A model generated the notes under the pieces. It ran no database searches and was not told where the DNA came from. It saw nothing but the letters and a program-made list of their open reading frames with translations. This document shows, piece by piece, positions 12,380 through 20,515 of a DNA stretch of 64,000 nucleotides (its first letter is position 1; every line of letters starts with the position of its first letter). The DNA is taken from positions 992,001 to 1,056,000 of the forward strand of contig OZ244050.1 in assembly GCA_965215115.1 (NCBI GenBank), given 5' to 3'. The translations under genes and the position numbers were made by a program. Source of the DNA: CALDTK01 sp965215115. GTDB taxonomy: Bacteria; Bacteroidota; Bacteroidia; Chitinophagales; Saprospiraceae.

Positions 12380-13186
12380 ATGCGCCCCTACCGACCAATA
12401 CCACTTGTCGCGCTCTCTTTCCTGCTCTCGCTCGCGCTCCTGATCGTAGGCTGCACGCCAAAACCAATGGCGACCGTAGACGCCGAAACGTCAGTCCGCA
12501 CGGACGCACCACCCAAGATCCTAGTCTTCTCCAAGACGGCCGGCTTCCGGCACTCATCCATCCCGACCGGCGTCCAGACCCTCCGCGAGCTCGGCACCGG
12601 ACTCGGGTACGCCATTGACGCCACCGAGGACGCCACGCGTTTTAGCGAAAGCGGACTGGCGCCCTACGCGGCCGTCGTGTTCATGAGCACGACCGGAGAC
12701 ATCCTCGACGACGAGCAGCAGCGGGCCTTCGAGCGGTTCATCGCCGCCGGCAAGGGCTTCGTCGGCGTGCACGCCGCGGCGGACACGGAGTACGGGTGGC
12801 CCTTCTACCGCGCGCTGGTCGGGCGACAGTTCGTGCAGCACCCGGCGCACCAACAGGGCACCATCCTCCCGGTGACGCTGGACTTCCCCGGCATGGCGGG
12901 TTTTGGCGACAGCGTAAGGCTCTTCGAGGAGTGGTACGAGTACTCCGAACCCTACGCCGACGACCTCACGTACCTCTACCGCGTCGACACCATGTCGTAC
13001 TCGCAGCGCGGCAACAAGGGCGCCAGTAAGATGGGCGAGTTCCACCCGCTGGGCTGGTACCACGAACACGGCGGCGGGCGGGCCTTCTACACCGGGATCG
13101 GCCACATGGACGAGACCTTCGCCATGCCCTTCTTCCGGGACCACCTGGCGGCGGGCCTGACGTGGGCGGTAACGGGCGAGAAGTAG
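12380..13186 (+). CDS. ThuA-domain lipoprotein
   Basis: Exported ThuA-like protein (268 aa). The N-terminus has a lipoprotein signal (ALLIVGC at about residues 19-25, Cys25 the likely lipidation site). The ThuA domain follows: KILVFSKTAGFRHSSIP, then VVFMSTTGDILDDEQQ, GKGFVGVHAAADTEYGWPFY and a closing GRAFYTGIGHMDE. The family has a glutamine-amidotransferase-like fold and is linked to sugar use in Bacteroidota, often beside glycoside hydrolases; the reaction is not established. The next gene starts directly after its stop codon, so the five genes 12380-15490 probably form one operon. Confidence 0.88.
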   Translation: MRPYRPIPLVALSFLLSLALLIVGCTPKPMATVDAETSVRTDAPPKILVFSKTAGFRHSSIPTGVQTLRELGTGLGYAIDATEDATRFSESGLAPYAAVVFMSTTGDILDDEQQRAFERFIAAGKGFVGVHAAADTEYGWPFYRALVGRQFVQHPAHQQGTILPVTLDFPGMAGFGDSVRLFEEWYEYSEPYADDLTYLYRVDTMSYSQRGNKGASKMGEFHPLGWYHEHGGGRAFYTGIGHMDETFAMPFFRDHLAAGLTWAVTGEK

Positions 13187-13582
13187 ATGGGCGTCGAGCG
13201 TGCCGTGCGCACCGGGATCGCCGCCGTCTGGATCGTGAACGGGCTGTACGCCAAGGTCCTCAACCGGGTCCCGCGCCACACGCAGATCGTCGGGCAGGTG
13301 CTCGGCGACGGCTGGGCACGACCGATCACGGTCACCATAGGCCTCGGCGAGGTGGCGCTGGGCACCTGGGTGTTACTCGGACGCAGACCGCGGGAGACGG
13401 CGGCCCTGCAGATCGGGCTCGTGTCAAGTATGAATGTCCTCGAGGCCGTCCGGGCGCGCGACCTGCTGCTGTTCGGGCGGCTCAATGCCTTCTACGCAGC
13501 GTGTTTCTGCGCTACCGTCTACGTGCACGGCTTTCACCTGGCAGCCGAAGGTGACGGCACTCACGGATCGAAGCCCACATGA
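13187..13582 (+). CDS. DoxX-like membrane protein
   Basis: A 131-aa protein with four hydrophobic segments (AVWIVNGLYAKVL; ITVTIGLGEVALGTWVLLG; AALQIGLVSSMNVL; AFYAACFCATVYVHGF), matching the DoxX-like layout of four helices. The ATG abuts the stop of the ThuA gene and its stop overlaps the DUF2071 start (ATGA). Some DoxX proteins are tied to redox stress or terminal oxidases; no such partner is visible here. Confidence 0.7.
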   Translation: MGVERAVRTGIAAVWIVNGLYAKVLNRVPRHTQIVGQVLGDGWARPITVTIGLGEVALGTWVLLGRRPRETAALQIGLVSSMNVLEAVRARDLLLFGRLNAFYAACFCATVYVHGFHLAAEGDGTHGSKPT

Positions 13583-14331
13583 GCCTCCGCTCCCGACTCC
13601 AGTCCCACCCCTTCGGCGTCGAGGCCTGGTTCGACCACTCGGCTGTCCTCACCTACGCCGTGCCCGCCGCGCAGCTCACGGCCCTGCTGCCGCCGCCGCT
13701 CCTGCTCGACACCTGGGATCAGCAGCCGGACCTCGGCTACGTGGCGGTGGCGCTCGTGCAGACCGAACAGCTACGCCCGGCGGGCATACCGGCCCTCCTC
13801 GGCCGCAGCTTCTTCCTCGTCGGCTACCGGGTGTTCGTGCGCTACATCGACGCCCGCGGCCGGCGCCTCCGCGGACTGTACGTCCTCGGCAGCGACACCG
13901 ACTCCCCGGTGATGTCGCGGCTCGGCGGACTGATGACGCACTACGGCTACCGCACCATCGACGCCCGCCAAACCCGCGGCGCCGATCACTACCAGGTCAG
14001 CTCGGACGCGGCCCAGCTCCACGTCGACCTCCAGCTCGACGAGCACAGCAGCCTGCCGCCCGGCTCACCCTTCGCGACCTGGAAGGAGGCACGGCGTTTT
14101 GCCGGACCGATGCCGTTTACGTTTAGCTTCGACGCGGCGCGCGGGCAGGTCATCATCGTCGAGGGCGTCCGCGAGAACTGGAAGCCGCAGCCGGTGGCCG
14201 TCACCGCGGCGAGCGTCGGCTTCCTGGACGAACCCGCGTTTGCGAACGCCCGGCTCGCGAGTGCCTTCTGGGTGCAGGACATCCCCTACCGCTGGCGAAA
14301 AGGAACGATCGAGACATGGCCCCATCAGTAG
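13579..14331 (+). CDS. DUF2071 family protein (YqjF-like)
   Basis: A 250-aa soluble protein resembling DUF2071/acetoacetate-decarboxylase-fold proteins: an early WFDHSAVLTYAVPAAQLTALLPP segment, the middle block GYRVFVRYIDARGRRLRGLYVLGS, and a late EGVRENWKPQPVAVTAA. No catalytic role can be assigned. The start overlaps the preceding stop by 4 bp and the end overlaps the methyltransferase start by 16 bp, so translation is probably coupled. Confidence 0.75.
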   Translation: MSLRSRLQSHPFGVEAWFDHSAVLTYAVPAAQLTALLPPPLLLDTWDQQPDLGYVAVALVQTEQLRPAGIPALLGRSFFLVGYRVFVRYIDARGRRLRGLYVLGSDTDSPVMSRLGGLMTHYGYRTIDARQTRGADHYQVSSDAAQLHVDLQLDEHSSLPPGSPFATWKEARRFAGPMPFTFSFDAARGQVIIVEGVRENWKPQPVAVTAASVGFLDEPAFANARLASAFWVQDIPYRWRKGTIETWPHQ

Positions 14332-15098
14332 CTCCCGGTAGGTCTGCGTTCCAGGGCCTCGGCAACGTGGTGCGCTTCAACTGGCCCTTCTACGCGGCGG
14401 CGGCGGTGGCGCTCGCGGTCGGGACCGGCGTCGCCGCGTGGCTCGGGCCTACGTTTTTGGGCGGTTTGGCGGTGGGCTTCCTCATCGCCGGCGCTCTGGT
14501 GACCCTGGCCTCGCTCGTGGCCACGTACTGGGTGTACGACGCGAGCGGCTTTTACGACCTGGCGTGGCTGCCGCAGGTTTTGCGCGAAAGCGGCATGACG
14601 ACCCTGCCGCGACGCATCATCAACGTGAGTGCGGGCTTCGACGAAATGACGCTCCTTTTGCGGGAGCGTTATCCCGCGGCCGACGTGGTGCCGGTCGACT
14701 TCTACGAGCCTGCCCTACACACCGAACCCTCCATCGCCCGTGCGCGGGCAGCCTACCCATCGCCGGCGGACACGGTGCAGATCGAGACCTCCCGGGCGGC
14801 CGGGGCGCTCGGGCGGGCCGACCTCGTCGTCGCGGCTATGAGCGCGCACGAGGTCCGCGACGAGGCCGAGCGCGTGGCCTTCTTCGCGCAACTCCGAGAA
14901 GTGATCGGGGAGCGTGGCCGCGTCGTGGTCGTGGAGCACCTCCGCGACCTACCCAATGCCCTCGCCTACACCATCGGCGTCAACCACTTCCACGCGCGCG
15001 AGACGTGGCTGCGCACGTTCGCGGGAGCCGGGCTGGAGGTCCTCGATGAGCGTCGGCACACGCCCTTCCTGCGGATCTTCACGCTCGGCCGCGCATGA
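14316..15098 (+). CDS. Membrane-anchored SAM-dependent methyltransferase
   Basis: A 260-aa protein with two N-terminal hydrophobic helices (about residues 20-70) and a class I methyltransferase-like domain. The usual glycine-rich motif I is degenerate (IINVSAGFDEMTLLLRERYP), followed by an acidic motif II position (VVPVDFYEP) and ADLVVAAMSAHEVRDEAER with GRVVVVEHLRD. Substrate unknown; the family sits near quinone/lipid methyltransferases only in general form. It is tightly coupled to the flanking DUF2071 and membrane-protein genes. A micro-hairpin variant lies at 14577. Confidence 0.7.
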   Translation: MAPSVAPGRSAFQGLGNVVRFNWPFYAAAAVALAVGTGVAAWLGPTFLGGLAVGFLIAGALVTLASLVATYWVYDASGFYDLAWLPQVLRESGMTTLPRRIINVSAGFDEMTLLLRERYPAADVVPVDFYEPALHTEPSIARARAAYPSPADTVQIETSRAAGALGRADLVVAAMSAHEVRDEAERVAFFAQLREVIGERGRVVVVEHLRDLPNALAYTIGVNHFHARETWLRTFAGAGLEVLDERRHTPFLRIFTLGRA

Positions 15099-15490
15099 TC
15101 GTTGCACTGCAGATCTCGGGTGCGCTCCTGCTCGTCCTGGCCGCCGTGCACGTGGGCTTCCCGTGGTACTTCCGGTGGCGAGAGGAGCTGCCGCGGATCA
15201 GTCTGATCAACGCGGAGATGCTCAAGATTCACACCCTCTTCGTCGCCTTGGCGGTGGCGGGGATTGGGTGGGTAAGCGTGTTTCACGCCAGAGATTTGGT
15301 GGAGACGCCTTTCGGCAAAACCGTCTGCACCGGCATTGCACTATTCTGGACGGTAAGGCTGGGGGTGCAGTTCTTCGGTTATTCCAGCGAACTGTGGCGG
15401 GGGAAGCGATTCGAGACCGTGATGCACGTCGTGTTCATCGTGTGGTGGACGTGGCTAACTGGGCTGTACTGGGTGGTAGGGGCGCGTTAG
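15095..15490 (+). CDS. Small integral membrane protein, unknown function
   Basis: A 131-aa protein with four hydrophobic stretches (LQISGALLLVLAAVHVGFPW; IHTLFVALAVAGIGWVSVF; GIALFWTVRLGVQFFGY; VMHVVFIVWWTWLTGLYWVV). The start overlaps the methyltransferase stop (ATGA). The last residues (GAR) and the TAG stop are supplied by the first hairpin of the array starting at 15479, so the repeat has become the end of the gene. Function not recognised. Confidence 0.7.
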   Translation: MIVALQISGALLLVLAAVHVGFPWYFRWREELPRISLINAEMLKIHTLFVALAVAGIGWVSVFHARDLVETPFGKTVCTGIALFWTVRLGVQFFGYSSELWRGKRFETVMHVVFIVWWTWLTGLYWVVGAR

Positions 15491-16035
15491 ACGAGCTCTG
15501 CTCGCGCGCCCCCCCCCGGCCCTAACGGTGCGGCGCGAGCAGAGCTCGTCTAACGCCGCCTCTACCATCCCCGGCTCCCTCGCCCGCCCTTAGGGGCGCG
15601 TTAGACGAGCTCTGCTCGCGCGCCCCCCGGGCATAATGGTGCGGCGCGAGCAGAGCTCGTCTAACGCCGCCTCTACCATCCCCGGCTCCATCCCCCGCCC
15701 TTAGGGGCGCGTTAGACGAGCTCTGCTCGCGCGCCCCCCGGCCCTAACCCTGCGGCGCGAGCAGAGCTCGTCTAACGCCGCATCTACCATCCCCGGCTCC
15801 CTCCCCGCCCTTAGGGGCGCGTTAGACGAGCTCTGCTCGCGCGCCCCCCGGCCCTAACGGTGCGGCGCGAGCAGAGCTCGTCTAACGCCGCCTCTACCAT
15901 CCCCGGCTCCCTTCCCCGCCCTTAGGGGCGCGTTAGACGAGCTCTGCTCGCGCGCCCCCCCGGCCCTAACGGTGCGGCGCGAGCAGAGCTCGTCTAACGC
16001 CGCCTCTACCATCCCCAGCTCCCTTCCCCGCCCTT
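15479..16035. repeat. Five-unit tandem array of paired TTAGA-bulge hairpins
   Basis: Units begin at 15479, 15593, 15704, 15814 and 15925 (period 110-114 bp). Each holds the same inverted pair of hairpins as 9635-9714 (outer G/C stem, unpaired TTAGA, inner CGAGC/GCTCG, loop TCT) plus a linker of about 35 bp. The linker is a copy of the last codons and stop of the DUF427 gene (reverse strand, encoding KGGEGSWGW and stop). The array lies between convergent genes. It is not a CRISPR: there are no unique spacers. Confidence 0.95.
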
Positions 16036-16506
16036 GAAAGGTCCGGCCAGATCGCTCGTGATCCAGCCGCCGTAGAAGTTGCCCGGTTGAGGCGTCACCG
16101 GCTCGTCATCGACGTAGCAGGCGTCGACGCGGGCGGCGTAGAAGGCGAGGTAACCTCGGATGGGCGCGAAGGCCGCGACGGGATCGGCGTAGGCCCAGGC
16201 GACCCGTGCGGCGCGGCGGCCGTCGGCTACGGCGTCGAAGTACTTGGCCTGGCCTTTCCACTCGCAGTTGGAGGCGTTGCCGGGTGAGGCGACGAGCAAG
16301 TCCATGCGGACGTCGCCCGGGGGGAAGTAGTAGACCGGCGGGTGGCTCGTCTCCAGGACGCGGTAGCACTCGTTGCTGGTCGCGAGGACTTGACCTGCAA
16401 ATTCCACGCGGAGGAGCTTGTCGACCGGTTCGAGGCGGGGCGGGCGGGGGTAGTCCCAGACGGACTCTTGGCCTGGAAGTTTGTCGTCTGGCTGAGGTCG
16501 TGGCAT
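16006..16506 (-). CDS. DUF427 domain protein
   Basis: A 166-aa protein with the DUF427 pattern: SNECYRVLETSHPPVYYFPPGDV, then a Cys-Glu-Trp-Lys-Gly element (NCEWKGQAKYFD) and ARVAWAYADPVAAFAPIRGYLAFY. The fold is a small beta-tent found in bacteria and fungi; function unknown. The start codon is immediately preceded by a micro-hairpin (16507-16520). The 3' end, from about codon 157, recurs in every linker of the neighbouring array. It lies downstream of the cupin gene on the same strand. Confidence 0.82.
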   Translation of the reverse strand: MPRPQPDDKLPGQESVWDYPRPPRLEPVDKLLRVEFAGQVLATSNECYRVLETSHPPVYYFPPGDVRMDLLVASPGNASNCEWKGQAKYFDAVADGRRAARVAWAYADPVAAFAPIRGYLAFYAARVDACYVDDEPVTPQPGNFYGGWITSDLAGPFKGGEGSWGW

Positions 16507-16520
16507 GTTTTGGCGACAGC
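16507..16520 (+). repeat. GTTTT micro-hairpin abutting a start codon
   Basis: GTTTT, GGC stem with GACA loop. On the minus strand its complement ends directly at the DUF427 ATG, replacing any leader sequence there. Confidence 0.8.
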
Positions 16521-16532
16521 TGGACGCTGGTA

Positions 16533-17021
16533 CTAGTTGCGCCCGAAGTCGTCCTGCAGCCGCACGATGTCGTCTTCGTCGCTCGGCTCGCTCGGGTCGG
16601 TGTGTTGCCAGATCTCGGCCACGATGCCGTAGTTGTCCAGGCCGATGAGGCGGTGACGCTCGCCTTGCGCCAGCGTGATGGTCTCGCCGACTTGGTAGGT
16701 GTCCGGGGCGGGCTGCTCGTCGCTCGGGCCGTGCGCCACGGCCACGGGCCCCTCGACCACGCGCCAGAGCTCCTCGCGGCGGTGGTGGTACTGCCAGCTC
16801 AGGCGCATGTGCGGCGAGACGACCAAAATCTTCGGGCTCACCTTGCGGCCGCCGATGATGTCGTCAGACTCGAGCCCGGGGAAGTAGCGCGCGATGAAGC
16901 CCTTCGCCTGGCTCTCGTCGATGACGAAGAAGCCGCCCCAGGGCCGCTCGAAGTCGGTGCGCTCGAAGTCGAAGCCCTGTGACTTCAGTAGGTTCTCGTA
17001 ACGGACGAAGATGTCTTGCAT
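16533..17021 (-). CDS. Cupin-domain protein, mannose-6-phosphate isomerase type II-like
   Basis: A 162-aa single-cupin protein. After an N-terminal segment (RPWGGFFVIDESQAKGFIARYFP), the metal-site motif appears as LSWQYHHRREELWRVVEG, close to the cupin 1 pattern of phosphomannose isomerase II domains, followed by the cupin 2 region GETITLAQGERHRLIGLDNYG. It probably isomerises or binds a sugar phosphate, but the substrate is not certain. ATG 17021 is preferred to an in-frame ATG at 17036 because it starts the conserved MQDIFVRYENLL. Confidence 0.8.
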   Translation of the reverse strand: MQDIFVRYENLLKSQGFDFERTDFERPWGGFFVIDESQAKGFIARYFPGLESDDIIGGRKVSPKILVVSPHMRLSWQYHHRREELWRVVEGPVAVAHGPSDEQPAPDTYQVGETITLAQGERHRLIGLDNYGIVAEIWQHTDPSEPSDEDDIVRLQDDFGRN

Positions 17022-17117
17022 ACCGCAAATAACCAAACCAGCCGGCGCTTGTCGTTAGGCGCCGGCGGGAGTTTCTAGATTTCCGTGGTCCGACCGAAAG
17101 CTGCCGGCCCACAGCAA

Positions 17118-17720
17118 CTACCGGATCGTGACCGGGAAATCGACCTCTACGTCGGTCTCTCCGTCGGCATTGGTGATGTCGCCGTTGCTGACGCCCGCGG
17201 CACCCTTGTTGGGCTCGTGCCGCAAGATCACCTTGAGATTGCCCGTACTCGTGGCGCCGGTCGTCATCGTACCCGCGAGCCCGATCGGACGTGAGTTGGC
17301 GTCTACCTCGCCGGCGGCCGTGCTGTAGGCGGCTGTGAGGTTGAGCCCGCTGCTCGGCTGGAAGAACACCTGGTGGTCGGTGCCCTCCTCGCGGACCTCA
17401 ACCGTGATATCCTCCGCCGGGGCCTCCGTGGCGTTGAGGAAGCTAAGCGTGTAGGCGTAGGTCCTGTTGGGCGAGAGGGCGTTGCCCTGGATCGTCGGCG
17501 CCGTGCCGCCGTCGCCATCGAGGTCGACGTAGGTAAACACGACCGGACCCGAGGTGCCGATCAGTGTGAGGGTCACCGTGGTGATGAGTTCCTCCTCGTT
17601 CTCGTCGACGGGATCGTCGTCCTTGTCGCAGGCGGGGAGGAACGTCACGCCGCTGAGGGCGAGCAGGAGCAGGAGTTTCGACGAAATCGAAGATTCGCGT
17701 ACGCAAAGTCTAGAAGTCAT
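17118..17720 (-). CDS. Lipoprotein encoded with a TonB receptor (putative zinc uptake)
   Basis: A 200-aa lipoprotein: signal LLLLLALSGVTFLPAC with lipidation Cys near residue 25, followed by an acidic stretch DKDDDPVDENEEE and a beta-rich domain with VDLDGDGG, AEDITVEVREEGTDHQVFF and VILRHEPNKGAAGVSNGDI. Similar lipoproteins sit beside Zur-type regulators and TonB receptors in many Bacteroidota. A role as the surface or periplasmic partner of the receptor is likely. Its ATG overlaps the receptor stop codon by 11 bp. Confidence 0.75.
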   Translation of the reverse strand: MTSRLCVRESSISSKLLLLLALSGVTFLPACDKDDDPVDENEEELITTVTLTLIGTSGPVVFTYVDLDGDGGTAPTIQGNALSPNRTYAYTLSFLNATEAPAEDITVEVREEGTDHQVFFQPSSGLNLTAAYSTAAGEVDANSRPIGLAGTMTTGATSTGNLKVILRHEPNKGAAGVSNGDITNADGETDVEVDFPVTIR

Positions 17721-20025
17721 AAAGCAAACGGATTTGTACGTCCCGCCCCGGCCGATCCGCGTAGAAGCGCAGGCGGTCGAGGTAGTCGCGGTAAACGGTG
17801 TTGAGGAGATTGGTAGCGGTGAGGTGGACGCCGAGGGTCTGGCCCCCGAGCGCGAGGTGGCCGCTGAGTTCGGCACCGAGCAGAAAGAAGTCGCCCGGGG
17901 CCGGGGCCAGCAGCGTCGGCGGCACCTGTGTCTGGCGGGCGGTGTAACTGCCCGAAACGGCGAGGCGGTAGTCCTTGACCTGCTTGCCGAGACTGCGGCC
18001 GTAACTTAGGGCGGTCTTGACGCGGAAGGGCGAGAGGTCGGGCAGGTACTCCCCGCCGCGGCGTCGCCCGTGTAGGTAGCTCGCCTCGGCGTCGACGGTG
18101 AAGCGCCGGATCGGTACGTGCACATCCACGTCGAGCCCCGCCAATAGCGCGTCGGCCTGCTCGTACTCCAACACCGGGAAGGCCCCGCGGATGGTCAGTT
18201 CGGGCTCGGCGGACTGCTGCGCGTAAATGAAGCCCCGGAAGCCCTGCACGAAGCCAGCGACGTGAAACGACGGACCGTCGGTAGGCTCGTGCCCGAGACC
18301 CACCAAGGCCTTGAGGCTGTGCTCGACGCCTACGCTCGTGTCGCCGCGCTCGATGACGGCCAGGGCGTGGTGTACGCCATCGGCGAAGCGCTCCGCGGGA
18401 TTGGGGGTGCGACTGCTGTACGCGAGGCGCGCCCGGACCCGCGACCGCGGGCTCAGGTAGCGCACCACGCCCGCGCTGGCCGCCCCGACGAACTCGTTGC
18501 GCTCGACGGTGACCTTGCCCCGCGCGCCGTCGTCCTGGCGCGCGAAGTAGATCGCCTCGGTCTGGCGGAAATCCCCCCGGGCCGCGAGTTCGACGCTCGT
18601 GGCCTCGCCGACGTGGCGCTGCTCGGCGTACGCGCCGTAGGTACCGAGGTTGTAGTACGGCACGAAGGGCTGCACGCCGGTGCCGGCCACGTTGCGGTTG
18701 GCGGCGCTCACGCCCTGCACGCCGTACAATCCTCGCCACCCGCCGCGCTGCCGCGGCGTGTACTCGAGGCGGAGGTCGTGGGTCGTGAGGTCGAGGTCGA
18801 GCGAGGGCGTCGCCGAGCGCCCGCCCCGGCGGATGTCGTACTCCTGGCGCTGGTTGAGCTGGGCGTTGTAGGCGAGCCGCAGGGCGGTTTGGTCGGCGAA
18901 GGCGTAGGTAGCGTCCGCGGTGGCCCAGTGGTGAGTCGAGGTCTGCCGGGGGGCGTCGATGCTGCGGGTGTAGGGCTCAATGACGATGGGCCTCTCCGAG
19001 GCGACGGCGCGCTCGAAGTCGGTGAGGCTCCCGATGTGCGCGGCCCGCAGGATGCCTTGCTCCTGGTAGAACCCGCGGTAGCCGACGCTCACGTGGAGCG
19101 ATGAGTCCGCGTAGTAGACCCGCGCCTGCCCACTGGCCCGCCGCGACCCGGTGTTGGACAGCACGTAGCCGGGGGCCTCCGCGTCGCCGCTGCCGGCCGC
19201 GAACCCCTGCGCGCGGTAGCCCCAGCGCGGACGTACGCGCTGCGCCACGGCTAGTCCACTGCCCACCAGACGCGCGTTGGTGCCCGCGAGCCCGAGGGCC
19301 TGCCCGTGGAGCCCGCGCCCGGTCGGCATCGTCGGGTCGTCGATCACGAGGGTGGCCCCCGTCGTGGAGGCCCCGTAGCGCAGGGTCGCCCCGGAACGCG
19401 CCAGCTGTACACTCCCGGCGGCGAAGGGGTCGACCTCGGGGGCGTGTTCGTCGCCCCAGTCCTGGCTCGCGAGGGCCGCGCCGCCCTGGACGATCTGTAG
19501 GCGTGCGCCGCCGAGGCCGTCGACGATCGGCCGACCGACGTTGGCGCCGTTCGACAGGGTGCGTACGCCCGGGAGCTGACCCATGACGGTGGCGAGGTCG
19601 GCCCCGGCGCTGCGGTCGAGTTGCTCGCCGCTGAGGGTGCCGCCGACATCGGACGCGTTGGTGGCGTTGCGGTGTCCGTGCACCTCGACGCCGGACAGAA
19701 ATTCGGTGTGGTGCTCGAGTTGCACGTCGAACGTTTCGGGGGTGCCGTCCAACGCGATGGCGACGCGCAGGTCTTCGCAGCCGATGTGACTGAAGAGCAG
19801 CGTATCGGTTTTGCCGCAAGGCGCCTCGATCTCGAACCTACCAGCCTCGTCGGTGTAGGTCCCGTCCCGGGAGCTGAGCAGGAAGACGGCCGTGAGGTCG
19901 AGCGGCTGCTCGTCGTGCCGATCGGTGACGGTGCCCCGCAAAACCGTGACGCACGGCGCCTGCGCGGTGGCCTCCAGACCCGCCGAGCTAAGCAGACACA
20001 GCGCTATGACGAGGCGGTAGCTCAC
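17710..20025 (-). CDS. TonB-dependent outer-membrane receptor, ZnuD-like
   Basis: A 771-aa receptor: signal peptide ending ATAQA, a carboxypeptidase-regulatory-like domain (VTVLRGTVTDRHDEQPLDL, residues about 25-110), plug domain (LPGVRTLSNGANVGRPIVDG; GDEHAPEVDPFAAGSVQLAR) and a long beta-barrel ending in an aromatic residue (YDF). Co-transcription with a Fur-family gene and the lipoprotein gene points to metal, most likely zinc, uptake; this is inferred from context. The start is a GTG at 20025 overlapping the Fur stop codon; residues further upstream in this frame lie inside the Fur gene and lack signal-peptide form. Confidence 0.88.
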   Translation of the reverse strand: MSYRLVIALCLLSSAGLEATAQAPCVTVLRGTVTDRHDEQPLDLTAVFLLSSRDGTYTDEAGRFEIEAPCGKTDTLLFSHIGCEDLRVAIALDGTPETFDVQLEHHTEFLSGVEVHGHRNATNASDVGGTLSGEQLDRSAGADLATVMGQLPGVRTLSNGANVGRPIVDGLGGARLQIVQGGAALASQDWGDEHAPEVDPFAAGSVQLARSGATLRYGASTTGATLVIDDPTMPTGRGLHGQALGLAGTNARLVGSGLAVAQRVRPRWGYRAQGFAAGSGDAEAPGYVLSNTGSRRASGQARVYYADSSLHVSVGYRGFYQEQGILRAAHIGSLTDFERAVASERPIVIEPYTRSIDAPRQTSTHHWATADATYAFADQTALRLAYNAQLNQRQEYDIRRGGRSATPSLDLDLTTHDLRLEYTPRQRGGWRGLYGVQGVSAANRNVAGTGVQPFVPYYNLGTYGAYAEQRHVGEATSVELAARGDFRQTEAIYFARQDDGARGKVTVERNEFVGAASAGVVRYLSPRSRVRARLAYSSRTPNPAERFADGVHHALAVIERGDTSVGVEHSLKALVGLGHEPTDGPSFHVAGFVQGFRGFIYAQQSAEPELTIRGAFPVLEYEQADALLAGLDVDVHVPIRRFTVDAEASYLHGRRRGGEYLPDLSPFRVKTALSYGRSLGKQVKDYRLAVSGSYTARQTQVPPTLLAPAPGDFFLLGAELSGHLALGGQTLGVHLTATNLLNTVYRDYLDRLRFYADRPGRDVQIRLLYDF

Positions 20026-20447
20026 GCGGCGGCGGGGGCGTTGCACTGCCGGCACGTGCCCTGGTAGGTGATGTGGACTTCCTGGACGCGGTAGCCTTTC
20101 GGCAAAACCGGTTGTGGCGTCCGTGCTTCCGGCAGGCAGTACGTGAGGCTGCAGGCGTTGCACTGGAAGTGGGCGTGCTCGTGGGCGTGGGCCTCGGGGC
20201 CGCAAGCCTCACCGCAGAGGGCGTAGTGGACCTGCCCGCCCGCATCCGTGACGCGGTGGATGAGCCCGACCTCCTCGAAGGACTTGAGGGTGCGGTAGAG
20301 CGTGACGCGGTCCCCGTCGGCGGCGGCGTCGAGTTCGGCGAGGGTCCGCGTCGCGTTCGACGCCCGCAGACAGTCCACCACGGCGCGCCGGACGGGGGTC
20401 GAGCGGAGCCGGTGGCGGCGGAGGAGATCGGTGGAGGGGGACGTCAT
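20022..20447 (-). CDS. Fur-family metal regulator, probably Zur
   Basis: A 141-aa Fur-family repressor. The winged-helix part includes DRVTLYRTLKSFEEVGLIHRV (residues about 45-65). The dimerisation half has the metal-site segment HAHEHAHFQCNAC and a C-terminal CRQC, the two Cys pairs of the structural zinc site. Gene order Fur - TonB receptor - lipoprotein, with both junctions overlapping, is typical of Zur-controlled zinc uptake in Bacteroidota. A candidate operator overlaps its own promoter, suggesting autoregulation. Zinc rather than iron specificity is inferred from context. Confidence 0.88.
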   Translation of the reverse strand: MTSPSTDLLRRHRLRSTPVRRAVVDCLRASNATRTLAELDAAADGDRVTLYRTLKSFEEVGLIHRVTDAGGQVHYALCGEACGPEAHAHEHAHFQCNACSLTYCLPEARTPQPVLPKGYRVQEVHITYQGTCRQCNAPAAA

Positions 20448-20454
20448 AGCGGCG

Positions 20455-20478
20455 CGAAGGTATGCATCAGTTGTGCAT
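20455..20478 (-). promoter_or_regulatory. -7 box and palindromic operator upstream of the Fur/Zur gene
   Basis: On the minus strand TACCTTCG (20455-20462) lies 7 bp before the ATG, matching the Bacteroidota -7 box TAnnTTTG with one change. Directly upstream is the palindrome ATGCA-N7-TGCAT (20462-20478), a plausible metalloregulator site. Confidence 0.5.
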
Positions 20479-20515
20479 TTGTAACGCCGTTGCGGGAAAG
20501 CTTGTTTGGCGGAGC

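Noticed and set aside
15479..16035. CRISPR array
   Set aside because: Units are palindromic pairs with a repeated linker; there are no unique spacers and no cas genes.
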